In this document: positions 35,410 to 47,688 of the stretch, piece after piece | Numbering within the stretch: the first letter of the stretch is position 1 | Layout: each line of letters opens with the position of its first letter | NCBI GenBank assembly: GCA_900660155.1 | Contig: CABFPE010000140.1 | Span: 1,392,548-1,456,547, forward strand | DNA from: Hofstenia miamia | Lineage: Eukaryota; Xenacoelomorpha; Acoela; Hofsteniidae | Direction: 5' to 3' | Length of the DNA: 64,000 nt | The notes under the pieces: model-generated | Database searches by the model: none | Told to the model about the DNA's origin: nothing | What the model saw: the letters and a program-made list of their open reading frames with translations, nothing else | Translations under genes and position numbers: made by a program

Positions 35410-36203
35410 GTTGAACAATAACAAGAGCAACTAGATGTAGAAAAAACAGTTTGAACATAATTAGGGTTTGGATACAACCAGACTACAATCCGGATTAATC
35501 TGAAATTTGTATTAATTAGATTGATTTCATAATAACAGTCAAACTTACACCTATAAGAATTTTGAGTCACTTAAAGTCAACAATATTAGTACAAATAAGC
35601 TACTTTTTCGTAAAATCTGCAATTGTGTTAACTGGAATGAAAAAAATCTGTCACTCAAAAAATAGTTCAGTTTGAACATTTTAAAAAATACTTCATATTT
35701 AGATGTTCTTATTAAACCCATTTAGTTGTAAAACAGAAATATCTCTTGAAATTGGTTTGATTTACTGTCAGGTTACCTTTGGCAAGCCCTGTATAATGAA
35801 CTGTTATTGCCTAAAATTGTGAGGATATTTTCTTTTTGAGTAAAAAGGAATTCACCCTCTTGTATTAAAGTAAAACTGTTTACAAGAGAATATTTCACAA
35901 TAAGAACTTCCTACACACGTTAAAATTTGATTATTAATGAATTGTAAGCCAAGTAAATCTATACTTCAATTAAATTCACATAGTTGAAATGCATTTGAGT
36001 GCGTCACGTAACTAATAAATATATTATCAGTTATGATGAAATTCAATGCAAACTTCAATCAAAATATTCCACTGTTCAATTAGCTGATTAATGATACTTA
36101 TTAAAATTAATCTTATACACAGTTTAGGATCAACTGAATGAATCAAAGAGATATTATGCAAACAACAGAATTTGCAATCAAATTTAATACAAATTCTATA
36201 AAA
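35410..36203. other. Intergenic; one isolated transposon-like terminus
   Basis: Near 35773-35797 the minus strand reads TACAGGGCTTGCCAAAGGTA, similar to mariner/Tc1-type termini, but no partner was found. Otherwise this is AT-rich sequence downstream of the DNAJC2 stop, including its presumed 3' UTR (about 36100-36203). Confidence 0.4.
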
Positions 36204-39200
36204 TTATTTTGACTTAGCAGCATCTTGGGCAGCTTTCTTAGCTTTAATTAATGTAGCAAGTTCCTTGTAACGCAGCATACATTCCTTTTTAGATCGCCCA
36301 GGAATACTCTCTGCTATCCGATCCCATCTTTCAGGAGTGGATTGTGGAAAAGTTTTCAAAGCTTGCTCTAAAAGTTTCTGTTCTTTATTTGACCAGCTAT
36401 TTGCATTATCACGTTGTGTAGGAACCGATTCTGTATCAGCAGAAACATTACCTGCCTTTCCTTTATCGAAGAGCTGAAATGCGTTTTTATTGACCTGCTG
36501 CCTAAGTTCTTGACCTTCGGTTGATATTTTTTGGAGAGTTTTTGTCTTATTAATAATCTCTTTGGCATTACGTACGGGGTTGTCGTTGTGAACTCGTGAA
36601 TTGATAAAATTTGTAATTGATTCCCAACGTTTCTCAGTTCCCGCAGGGAAAAGAGCTACTGCTTTGATAAGAGTTTGTGTTTCTTCGGAAGACCATTCGG
36701 TATTGGAGTTTGCTGCATTCTTCAGTGATCTACTGCTAAAGTCACTTTGCTGTTCTAAGTCTTGTCGTTCTTTGTATAGTTTTTCTCTTTCGACATTGAT
36801 TCGAGATGAAACAATTTGCTTATGCCCTGAAGATCCAACGCAATTAAACTCACTGTTTAATGCCTCAAGTTCTACACCAGTTAATCGCTCGCATAAAAAA
36901 TCAACATCCTAAAACATAAGTGTAAATTTCTCATTAATATACAATTTAGTTAGGATAATATGTCATCTAATTTTTGACAAACCAATAAAAAATCATTAAG
37001 TGTAAATTCTTTAATTATGCTTACCTCAGGAAACAAGGCTTAGCAAATGACTATAAGCCTAATTTCTACATTACAGTTAAATATGCCAATTATTGTTCAA
37101 GCCAAACATTGATCATATTTTCAATTCAGTTTGTATTAACAAACTCTCGTTTCCATTCAAGCATCAAAACATAGTTCTAAAAGAATACGAAAAGTTTAGA
37201 GAACACACAAAGCTAAGAGTGTTAGAGAGTGGTTTCACCATCATGCCATTTGTCTCATTGACAGGCATAGGAACAACCCAGACCCTAATTGCATAGAAAA
37301 TTTATGGCATAAAATGAAAAATGCTGGTAATCTGCAACACACAATCAAATCTGTGTGGATAAAGTTTACTTCAGACAACTGCTATGTACTGGTGTGCAGC
37401 ATTCCCAACTGTCTAAAAGCAGTGCTCTCTACACCAGGAGGGACAACATAATACTAAAGCGTGTATATGCATATCAAGCAAAACACATCAATAAATTGAT
37501 ATATGCTTCTTTCATAGACATACACTTCGATCATTGTACTAGGATTTCTTTGTCATTTTAACTTGTTTTTTGATATTTTTGCATAATGGTTCTAAATTTT
37601 TTCTCGATTTAACATTAATGAATTTTGCAAAGCAATGAACCGATAATTATATGAATGCAAAAACTAGAAATAAACTTACTGTTGGGATTCTTACTTGAAA
37701 TAAATTTAGATTTCTGAATTAACATGTATTCCACTTGTTGGAACGTGTTTAGATACAAATATAATGCTTATCAAAATTCTGAGAATAGTTAAAAAGCGAG
37801 TCCTTAGATGTCTCTTTGTCACGTTGAAAGTTCTAAAACGATTAAAAACTTTCATAAGTAAAGTGAATTTGATTATATTTCAGCGTTTTCCATTTACAAA
37901 TACATCTCAAGTCGTCACGACCTCTGACAGCTTTAGGCAATTTTCATTGAAAAATAGTTAATATTTCAAGTACCGGTACTTCAGAAAAAGCAATACATTC
38001 AGTAAATATGTTCACTATTACATTTGAGCCCGTTTACGAATATGTGAGTTCACATCTCACGATTCCCAAGTTCCTATTAGGCTTGTAGAAAATTGTTTGT
38101 AAATTCTGTTCTTCTAAAATGACATAGCCAGTGTAAGCGTGAAAAATTGCAAAATTTACTGGAAACAAATTTGATTAGCTTAGCCCAAAACTATTGAATT
38201 CTTAATAGAATGGAAATAATCCTAGAAAGACTGGAACTTTCGAAATAAATTTAGAAGTTTATGATTGTAGGATTTAAAATAACGGAAAAAATAATTTGAA
38301 AACCTCAATGAAATTCGCTCTTTCAACTGGATCAATATGGAAATAATCCTGCGCTTTGCATGTATCTCTTAACAACTTTCTTTGTTGTTTTGTAAACTTT
38401 TTAATAGCATCTCGATTCTTTTTCTCCTGCTCGGCTATTTGTTTTTGTTTGGCTTCTTCCTCTTCTTTGAGTCTTTTATCTTCTTCTAACGCCTGTTGCT
38501 TAGCTCGTTCGCGTTCTTCAGCAGCCCTCCGTCGTGCCTGAAACGATTTGATAAAACGATCATTTTTAAATGAATTTTGGTTATATCAAATATATCTCTG
38601 AAAAACAAGGGTTTAATAAATGACTAACAGACCACGTGTTTTGAACAAATACTGAATGTCTTCAAGAAAACAAGCTTCAAGCATTGTATATTAATTACGA
38701 CCGAAAAAGTTACAGGTACCGCAAAAAGTTTCGCACCAAACTCAATTGTTATTATTTTGAGTAATATTTTGTATTTATATGACTGATGTTTCTGCAAAAG
38801 TTTGAATTTAAGTTATTTAAAGCTAGTTAAGTTAGTGTAGTCCACGTTTTCAGGTTTAGGGTACATTCTTATGAATTAATTTGTAAATGCATCAATTATC
38901 AAAAGTATTTATGGCATTTTTTAGTGATTTGAGATCTTGAATATATCTACTTCGTTCGGATGTAATACTTTCTTTACGTTTATATTATTTGATTTGAAGC
39001 AGCGACTGGTAAGTCTTGAATTTCCCCATTTGATTTTAATTGACTCTTGCATGCGGCTTTCATTGGCTGTTTCTCCGTGACAACACAACACATTCAATGT
39101 CACTGGCATCCTCGTAATGGGTAAGACAAGACAGCATTCTCTTGAAGTTCGATCACAAATTATTACTCTATCTGAGCATTCAAGTAAAACTCATCAGCAA

Positions 39201-42200
39201 ATAGCTACGTGCTTGGTAATCTCAAGGAGTTCAGTTTCAAGAACAATACAAATGTACAAATTAACCGGTAATACTAGTGCACGAAAGCGTACAGGAAGAC
39301 CGAGAAAGACAACTGAGAGAACGGATCTCCTTATCCGACGAGAAGTCGTGAAATCATGTTTCATTACTGCTCAGGAAATCAAACAAAATCTTTCCTGTTT
39401 GTGTGGCGATCTCTGTGAAAGGACTATTCAACATCGACTTCAAAAGAAATGCAACATGCCAGCTCGAAAGCCTGTACGGAAGCCATTAATCACAAAGCGA
39501 ATGCAGAGCACCAGGTTGCTCTTCTGCAAACAACATCTGAATTGGACAGTCGAAGATTGGAAAGTTGTCATGTTCACGGACGCGTCAACATTTTTGCAGG
39601 TCGATTGTCTTCCGAAATTTGTACGACGTGAACCTGGGAGTTCAAACTTGAAGCCTCGCTTTACAGTGAAAACCATCAAACATTCATCTGGAATAAAGGT
39701 TTGGGGCTCCTTCGCCACAATGGAAGAGGTGCTTTCACGTTCCTGAATAAAGGTGAGAAAATTAATTCAAAAAAATATATTGAAGTTCTTTCTGAAAAGG
39801 CCCAAGTATTTATGAATATGCTGCAGTGTACAGTGTTTCAGCAAGATAATGCACCTTGCCACACATCAAAGATGACCTCAATCTCATTGAAAATTTGTGG
39901 GAAACACTAAAACGCAACATCGATAGACAGAAATGTACATCATTATTACTCGGTTTGAAGGAAGAAAGCAAGCGCGTATGGTGTAATGCAATCACCAAAG
40001 AACATTTTGCATCTTTAATCAGAAACATGCCTCATTCGAAACAAAGGATATCCAATAAAATATTGATCGACATTCGATTGACGGCTTGTTTTTAAGTTTT
40101 CTACATGTAGAATAATAAATCGCGCTTCACATGATAATTGTGTTTCTTTATTAACATAACTTTAAAATTACAAGGGCATATTCTTTGTCATAATAGTCTC
40201 TATATTATATAGGCCTATATATTCGCACTATAAGAGCATCCTAATTTCATGTAATTTTAAGCTGGAGGATAAATAAGGTTGTTGAAATTCACTTTCTCTT
40301 TAACACAAGTGGTAAAATGATATAACTGATTTGCGATAAAGCAAAACAATATGTAAAACAAATTTACATTGGAAAACATCATATTTTGTGACTTGGTGCT
40401 AAACGTTTTGCGGTACCTGTATATTGTGTACCAATTTTAGATTAGTGTGGCGAAAATTTGGTTAATATGAAACGTAATTGATTTCGTAATGATGCAAAGC
40501 CCGCATGCATGGAGGAAACGTGTTGAAATTTATTACTAGAAACAGTCCTTATGGTAAGCTACAATGGATTCACAAATTTTGTGTTAGTATCGCAAAACAA
40601 TTAATTTTGTATTACTTAAAAGTTCGTATAATCGTACCTAAATTTTTTTACTATTGAGAACTTTTTTCTCAGATTCAGATAAACATAGTCAGGACATATT
40701 ATATTTTGTAATTTGAATACAAATCCAGTTAGATAATGTCCCTAAATAATTTATCTAAGTCCATTTTTTTGCTTTCTTCGGCTTAACTTAAACTTCAAAA
40801 CCTAAACCTAAAACAAACGCTTATTATTTTCATTTTATGGACTTATATTTTACTAACGGAGAAATTTTGCGAGCTTATTTAGCAATCACACACAAAAAAT
40901 AGCAATTTTAGAAAATTATATTAAGTCACGCAAAAAAAATTGACAGATTTACCAGCTTTTCATCTTCTTTCTTCTGCTTGTCTTCTTGTTTCTTTCGTTT
41001 AATACGAGGATCTGCAAGCATTGCGATTTCAACCAATTGGCGAATTCGAAGATTCTCTGCATTCTTGCGCTGTGCTCGCTCAGCTTTGTTTTGCTTATCG
41101 ATATATCGCCTCTCTTCTCTATCAGCCCCGGATTCCTTCGCTTCTTCGTCGAGATAAGAATACTCGCGCCAAGAATCAAACTTTTGCCAGAAAGCATAAA
41201 ACTCCATCACTTTATTGTAAGGAGTGTCAATGTTACCTAAATTTAGGATAAATTAGTTCGATATTCTATGAAATCATAACACCAGCAACAGAAATATCTG
41301 AGAAAGGACTAATATTATGAAAACTATAACAAAAGTTTTACAGTACGTATGCAATCTATATGTTACACAAACGCAAATACAACATAAATAAGAGCATCAC
41401 GTAATTGCATGATTCACATTTAAATATTCCACACTAACTGTAAACACCTCAAAAACAAGAGGCCTAACTATAAAAATGTGATAGACATATGATTTAATTA
41501 AAGCTAAAAAGTGTATGCAAATCTGGTTCAAAATTTTCAGTCTCGAATTCATTTTTATGCAAGCAACACATATCCATGTTGCATGTGCTTATAAATTTTG
41601 CACAAGGTTTTAGGTAGCTTACGATGAATAAATAGAAGGTAATTACAGAAGAATATGGAATTCATTGTGCAACGGCGCGTATGTTTATGAGGTAATGAAA
41701 AAAATATATATTCATGTGATTGTATTAAACTGAGAATAACGGCCTTAAAACACAAAATTTTCTATAATATCGCCATAATGGCAATTTGACAGCTATATCA
41801 TATTATAATTATTAAATTGAAAATGCACTCAAAGCTCTGTAGTTCTGTAAGTAGACAAAATAGGATGCCGAATAGGCTTATGAAATAAATCAACTGTACT
41901 AATAAGATTTATATACCGTATTTGTAACACCGACGATGATTGAACCTAGTCTAACTTTTTAACTGCATAAGATACTTCAAATGTTTCTATGCTACTTTTA
42001 TGAAAATTAGCATTTCTTAATACCCAATTAGTTTTGAAAAGTTTGGTCAATGATTTAGGCCGATCTGCTTCAAAACCATAGCAAGCGATTGCTTTGTCCT
42101 CATATATAATCGATTTTTATCATTAGAGTTATTGTAATGTCTCATATGGAATTGAATTCCACAAAATTTTCGTTTAGAAGGAGATATGACTGCGTTAATA

Positions 42201-43233
42201 AATAATGCTATCTATTCCAAAATTGTCAGCAATATAGCATCCTTTTTGTTGTATGATTCGTTAACAATGACACTTTAACCGCTCAACTTGCTCTTTATAG
42301 ACTTCCAATGGGGTGTTACGAAGGAACTGCACCGCGGCATCTACGATGTCGTCTCCATTGTTAAATAAAGTTCCTATTAGGCTATTTTTGAGATAGTTAT
42401 TCACTCACCAGTCACAAGAACTGCGGCCAGTGGAATATGGTTATTGTTTAACTATATTCATCCCACGGATGACACAGAACTTGCTTGTTTGAGTGTCATG
42501 CTGCCGCCAGTGAACTTCACTGGGGTGGATAGGATCCGAGTGTAAACATCTCCATTGGTGACCTGTCTTTTTAAAAGTCTATATATCGATCAGAGTATAA
42601 GGACATGCTATAATGTAAGGCTTCAATACTAAAGCGTTTGTTTGGCGTGAATGCTAGCAGTGTTTATGAAACTTGCTGTACTCTTTCTGTACCCATAATC
42701 TGTCACCTTCTTTTGTTGGAACTGTGTCATAGAGAAAAAACGTTTCATCTTCAATGGCATATCTGAAATACTCACAGACTATTCAATAGATCGAACATAT
42801 TTGTTGCACACTGAACTCGTTGTAACTTAACAGCATCTGTTAGAGAATAGGGCACCCAATCAGAGCAATCACCACGCAAATCAAGATGAGTGTGTAGAAT
42901 GGTTCTGAATGCTGCCTACGCTTATTCAAGTTAAATCGAGTAAAGCAGAAATTGGTCTGAAAGGGCATGGAACGTCTTGAAATGACGAAAATAATGAAAA
43001 TGTTGCACAACAGAATTTGCACAACAACGTAAAACTGTACGATAATCTGTCGGTTTGTCACCCCAAACACTAGCCAAGTTGCTGCAGATGACTGTTGGTG
43101 ATATTCCAAGCAGCATTTTCGTGAAAACATAAAATGTGAACATTTTTTGCTACATCCCATTGTGCTACAATATAAGAAATAATACGCATATAGTGAGTAA
43201 AATTCAACAAACGTAAACTATTGTACACACACA

Positions 43234-43282
<49 letters not shown>

Positions 43283-44700
43283 CATACAAGAATACAGTAA
43301 AATAAAATAATATATAATACAATGATAGGATAATAAAATTAACCTCTATTACTTAAAATGTTTACCAAGCATCAACACAGGTCGCTTATTGGACCAACGT
43401 GCATTTCTTTGAAATACGGGATCGAGAATGATAAAAAAGTTATCGGAGTTAATGTGCTTAGCTTTGGGAATTGAGTCATCAAATGTGGGATCTACACTGT
43501 CATAAGCACGCCGTTTTTTTGTAGATCCAAGAACTTCGAAAGCAGCATCAATACAAGCAAAAATGCTAGAAGTATTTATGCCTAAATATATATTATTAAA
43601 TATACAATATCACATGTTATTTTGATAAACAACATTTTCAAAATCCTACAAAAGATTATTGGAATAAACCTTGTTCAAAACGGTAACCCAACAGGTGCGC
43701 TAAGTAATTATAAAGAAACAAAATATATGGGGGAATTTACATCACCGTTGAATTCTTAAACATTTTACAGGAAGGATATAGTTGCAAAATCTGTATACAA
43801 ATGCTTATTTATGTCGTTTTAAAGACGATAGAGTGTTTGTACACTGTTCTTTTTGTATTTGAAGTTGTGAAAATGATGTATCAGGATGTTTATTTGATGT
43901 TGCATTGAGACTTCATAACGTATGATTAAGCCATACTATGAATAAACAAAGTAATTTTCCTACAGCAACGAATTTAACTGTTTTACACGTATTTGAAAAC
44001 TATAGAGTGATTATTTCGCGGACTTTTGCCAACTATTTTACAGTTCCTAATTATAAGGACACAATCAAAATAAGTGATTACATTGATTTCATTTCGATTA
44101 TAAAACTTTTAAAAGCCAAACGCAAAAAGTGCATTTGCTAAGTTGTATACAGAAGACAAGTTCTGATGCCGTTAAAACCAAAATTAATAAGAAGGGAAAT
44201 TTGAAAACAAATTGATATAATTGAGAAAGTTACGTAACTAGTCTGCATATATAAATATATAGAATGACAGTTTCAGAGTCTATTTTCATACAAAATATAT
44301 TTTGAACTGCAGCATTGATAATAGAAAGCAAAAATTTTAAAATACCCTCATGAGCGGACTTATCAGGATGATATTTTAAAACCAGTTTTCGATAGGCCGA
44401 TTTGATTTGAGTATGAGTCGCTTTAAATCTTAGAGACGAAATTCCTAGAACTGCGTAGTGATCTTGATCTTTGCATTGCGCCGGATCCAATGATGAAAGG
44501 AGATTGAAGTTGTCATCTAGTTCTAAGAGATCATCAGCAGCGTGCAGATCATCACTATCTGAATCAGAGTCGGATTCAGACTCGCTGCCTCGACTCAAAG
44601 TGCGTTCACGTCGATGGAAGTTTTCCTCAAATGCCTTACCAATGGGTTCAAACAACAAAAAAGGATATGAAGTAGCACCCTCGTTCACATCTGGACTCAT
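36204..44700 (-). CDS. DNAJC2: DNAJC2 / zuotin-related factor 1 (ribosome-associated J-protein with SANT domains)
   Basis: Five exons on the minus strand: 44700-44346, 43581-43366, 41236-40953, 38537-38304, 36908-36204. Phases agree and give 597 residues, close to vertebrate DNAJC2 (about 620). Order: acidic Ser/Asp/Glu linker (36-63), J domain (about 80-145) with YHPDKS carrying the HPD motif at 111-113, zuotin homology region (FDSWREYSYLDEE), a long Lys/Glu/Arg-rich helix (exons 3-4), and two SANT domains (about 434-490 with TEWSSEETQ, and 525-577 with SWSNKEQKLLEQALKTFP). The family works at the ribosome exit tunnel with an HSPA14-type Hsp70 and stimulates its ATPase through HPD. The SANT domains link it to chromatin. 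ATG follows AG directly. The last coding intron uses a weak donor (GTTTTC). The introns hold Tc1 elements. Confidence 0.95.
37150..37460 (+). mobile_element. Tc1-like transposase C-terminal fragment in a DNAJC2 intron
   Basis: One frame reads CIENLWHKMKNAGNLQHTIK then SVWIKFTS and VCSIPNCLKAVLYTRR, the C-terminal region of Tc1 transposases after the third catalytic residue (IENLW). Just upstream a second frame reads SVREWFHHHAICLID, the block before it. Frame changes and missing ends mark it as an old fragment. It is opposite in orientation to DNAJC2. Confidence 0.6.
38713..38743 (+). repeat. Left terminal inverted repeat of the Tc1-like element
   Basis: It begins CAGGTACCGCAAAA next to the TA target and pairs with 40389-40419. 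Confidence 0.85.
40389..40419 (-). repeat. Right terminal inverted repeat of the Tc1-like element
   Basis: Read on the minus strand it begins CAGGTACCGCAAAA after the TA target; it matches the left end except for about three bases. Confidence 0.85.
41237..42780 (-). other. DNAJC2 intron 2, 3' portion; nothing firm recognised
   Basis: Mostly AT-rich sequence. The part near 42300-42600 has a higher CG content and short protein-like stretches on the minus strand that may continue the receptor-like relic described next, but no motif is clear. Confidence 0.35.
42775..43160 (-). pseudogene. Possible GPCR relic nested in a DNAJC2 intron
   Basis: A minus-strand frame (43160-42840) encodes two hydrophobic helices joined by a basic loop: RQIIVQFYVVVQILLCNIF and FYTLILICVVIALIGCP, separated by about 35 residues rich in Arg and Lys. 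This spacing resembles TM5-ICL3-TM6 of a class A receptor. After a frame change the strand continues LTDAVKLQRVQCATNMFDL and LNSL, a TM7-like piece without NPxxY. The N-terminal half was not found and the frame is broken. An acceptor TTGTAG lies four bases before the first ATG. It could instead be an unrelated membrane protein fragment. Confidence 0.3.
43231..43278. repeat. TA dinucleotide microsatellite
   Basis: Uninterrupted TA units over about 48 bases in a DNAJC2 intron. Confidence 0.9.
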
Positions 44701-44711
44701 CTGAGAGAAAA
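44701..44711 (-). promoter_or_regulatory. Splice acceptor abutting the DNAJC2 start codon
   Basis: On the minus strand TTTTCTCTCAG immediately precedes ATG at 44700. An in-frame upstream ATG exists (44727), but the strong acceptor favours the later one. Confidence 0.5.
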
Positions 44712-45217
44712 GAGTTTTAAACCGCAATAACTAGAAGTCCTAAACTATAAATAAATACGGAACGATGACAATAACTAATACTTTATTCATTACTAAGCAG
44801 AATAATCAAATTTCGACACTAAAAATGCCATAATCGGCAATTTCTTTTTCAATGAAAACTACAATATTCTGTTATATTAAAATAGGCGAGTCAGAATTGT
44901 CAACACATGCTGTCAATATATACAATCTCGCTTCAATTTTAAGAGGTTTAAATTTGGTGGAATATTTGTATACTTCCAGAAAACACAGGTTGCTTTTCGA
45001 AGACAAAGAAGGAACTTATGTATTTTAAAAAGTGTTTTTTAAGTGGGTAATTACTAAAAGTATGACGAAACACGAAAAATACTAAAATATTGCGCATATT
45101 TAAAATTTGAGCGGTAACAGCATGAACTGTTTTCGCACTGGAACACATTCAATCATATATATTCAATTGAGCAGGCAGATGAGGACGGCTAAAAATGTAT
45201 ATACATTCTTTATGATA

Positions 45218-45656
45218 TAAAAACGATTTTTTCAGTCAAGGCCAGTGGAATTAATGAGAAATTGTGGCTATATAATGGTTAATTGTTTTCCTATTGCAGT
45301 GCTGTAAAAGTATATAAATTTCAGTCTTTTAATAATAGGTATTTTTGTCTCACGACAATACATCATTGGCGAACGTCAATGAATAGTTTATTCAAAAATT
45401 CTTGCAATCAGTTTTCGTAACTTCACATGTGACACTAGTTGATAACAATATTGACCACACTCAAAGAAATGACAGATCTGGACCAAACCGGATTGGATAA
45501 AAAACAGTACAATTTCAAACACTAATTTGCAGCACAGTCCTGTATAGAAGATTCGATGTGGATTGAAACAATTCAATGTAAAAACCACAATTTAAATTAA
45601 GTATACTTCTCAGTGGCAGTCTAACTAAGTTTAGTTAGGGGAAGTTACAGTTATTA
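45218..45656. repeat. Copy 1 of a 440-bp near-identical repeat
   Basis: The segment from TAAAAACGATTTTTTCAG to GTTACAGTTATTA is repeated at 49283-49723 in the same orientation, with about three substitutions and two one-base length changes in A runs. There are no terminal inverted repeats, no TG..CA ends, no visible target duplications and no protein-like open frame. It ends in a short palindrome (ACTAAGTTTAGT). It lies about 520 bp upstream of the DNAJC2 ATG. Confidence 0.95.
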
Positions 45657-45813
45657 CACTGCATATTAAGAAGACCACATATACTGTTTAAAATTTAGCG
45701 AGATTTTTGAAAGGTTGATTTTAGGGGGGGACAGACTTCTCACGCCATTGATATGACTATAATAAGATATAAAGTATATAAATAGATTTCTAATGACTAC
45801 AAAAATCAATTGC

Positions 45814-46062
45814 TTATTCTTGATTTGGATTTAAAGATTTGGAAAGTTTCTCCTTTGACTCGGCGATCGAACGAGCTTTTTGCGATGTCTGGAAAACACT
45901 ACCGATCAAATACTTGTTAAGAACAAAGAAGAATATAACTGCTGGAACCAAAAATATGTAATCTCTTTTATTAAAGTTACTGAATAAAGATGGTGTTCTC
46001 TTCTTCTCTTTTTGCTGTTGGTGGACAAATCTTCGCAGTAAAAGTAAAGGCTTATTTAGCAT
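45814..46062 (-). CDS. Small single-pass membrane protein, 82 residues, unrecognised family
   Basis: The protein starts MLNKPLLLLRRFVHQQQKE, a basic amphipathic N-terminus that could act as a mitochondrial targeting sequence. One transmembrane helix follows (residues about 35-49, YIFLVPAVIFFFVLN), then a charged tail rich in Ser, Lys and Glu. The layout is like that of small inner-membrane assembly factors, but I cannot name a family. On the minus strand a splice acceptor ATTTTAG lies one base before the ATG, supporting a real gene start. It lies between M6 (upstream) and DNAJC2 (downstream) on the same strand, 1.1 kb from the DNAJC2 start. It could alternatively be the last exon of a larger gene. 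Confidence 0.6.
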   Translation of the reverse strand: MLNKPLLLLRRFVHQQQKEKKRTPSLFSNFNKRDYIFLVPAVIFFFVLNKYLIGSVFQTSQKARSIAESKEKLSKSLNPNQE

Positions 46063-47688
46063 TCTAAAATAGAACCATTACTGAAATCAACATTTTGAAT
46101 CATTTGTATTTCCTCAACATTATAACGAGAAATGTACAACAAATCATTTTCAAATATTCATCCAAAAATATACCTAAGTTTCTACTCTTTGATAGCAATA
46201 ATATTGGTAAACGTTCGAAAGCGGCGTGAATTTGTTATCACTGTATGATCATAGAACGGCTGTTCAAATGGTTGTTACACTTACTTATATCAGTAAACTA
46301 GTATATCTCAGAGAATCGGAGAAAAGTAAACAATTTTATTGTCAATTAAATTGAAATATATTCAAAAGCGATGAAAAATCGGATTAGACAACGACATAAT
46401 TTGCAAAAACAATCGTTTAAGATGTTATGGAAACAATTTCACTAGTAATATACCGAATAAGCAGATCGCATTTTATTTTTCCGATAAATTCCACATTAAA
46501 TCAAACTCCATTTGTAGAGGCTTTGAGCAGTGCCTCGTAAGCTATTTTCAACGTAAAACGTCCCTTCGAGCATACCTGAAACATGAATTCTCAATTGAGA
46601 TTTAAAATCACACGACTTCTAACTGCAGCATAGGCGATCTATCAACACAAAAAGAATGTGAACTAAGCCGTTTGTGCACATAAAAGGATACCGGGCAGTT
46701 TAAGGTTAAAATGAAAATAACATACTACTGGTAAAGAATGTCTAAAAACGGCAATTACATAAAATTGTGGTATATATCGTCTAAGGCAAGGGGAGCGCTT
46801 TAAAAGAAAATCACTGCTCAATACATGCAATCCATACTTTATACTATATAATTATTTCATAAATCACTGTCAATATTATTGAAACGGAAATTGATTTCGA
46901 ATTTTCATAAATTTTTGAAAGAAAACAATTTACAAGAGTAGGGCGAACATAATGCCAAAATAGTTGTTAGTGTAAAACTAAGTAATCACTCCAATGCACT
47001 AGTATAGCTAAAGCAAATTTATATATATAATATATATATATATATAATCAGTTTATTGAATTATTTCGATGACGTTTTCACATTGGCTATTACCTTTAAT
47101 TCGTTTTAATTGGCATACAATTTAACATTAAATAAATTTACTGTAACCATAATTAAAAGTGAAATATGGAAAATAATTCTGATCCTTAAAGACGTACTCT
47201 GGCGAACATGGATGACTGAAAATAGACAACGTAGTTTTAAAACTATTAATTTTTTGAACCATTGCTTAATATGAATATATTGTTATCAATCGGTGATCAA
47301 ACAAGTTTCAAAAAGACCAATAATAATAACAATTCAATTAAATTGAATAAATAAGAATAGAATTCTAGTGCAAAACTAAAATGTATATTTAGAAGTTCAT
47401 TTGTATTAGTAAACACAAAATTCATAAAAACATTTCACACAACATCTATTTACAAATTTAAATTTACAATTAACACGGAATATCTACAATTATCTACAAA
47501 GGAGGAAACATTTAAACAATGTTGTTGCAGGTTTTATACAAAAGTAAAAAATTAGTCGTCTCAATGGCATGCATTTCATACGCGTTTCAAAAATCATCAT
47601 CACATAAATCATACAAATGCGATGATAAACAAAATTTATCACTTATTCCCGCGTTTTTCAAAATGCACACCAATGATAAATTACAAAT
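46063..47688. other. Intergenic region between the M6 homologue and the small membrane protein
   Basis: AT-rich, with an AT run at about 47021-47046. The last part (about 47100-47688) probably includes the M6 3' UTR on the minus strand. I see no other gene. Confidence 0.5.

Larger units (their letters stand above)
38713..40419 (+). mobile_element. Tc1-like transposon, complete ends, disrupted transposase
   Basis: The element is bounded by TA dinucleotides (38711-38712 and 40420-40421). Its terminal inverted repeat is about 30 bp: CAGGTACCGCAAAA, then GTTT and GCACCAA with single mismatches. Length is 1.7 kb. The plus strand opens MGKTRQHSLEVRSQIITLSE at 39117 with paired helix-turn-helix motifs and GRPRK between them. 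The catalytic domain has VMFTDASTF (relatives: DES), VFQQDNAPCHTSK and LIENLWETLK. The frame shifts near 39720, and about 25 codons are missing between the second and third catalytic blocks, so this copy cannot be autonomous. It lies in the DNAJC2 intron between exons 3 and 4, on the opposite strand. Confidence 0.85.
44701..45813. other. Intergenic region upstream of DNAJC2
   Basis: It holds the presumed DNAJC2 promoter and the first copy of a 439-bp dispersed repeat (45218-45656). No other coding sequence was recognised. Confidence 0.5.

Noticed and set aside
36368-36912. Open frames on either strand overlapping the last DNAJC2 exon
   Set aside because: They are other-frame shadows of the SANT-domain exon.
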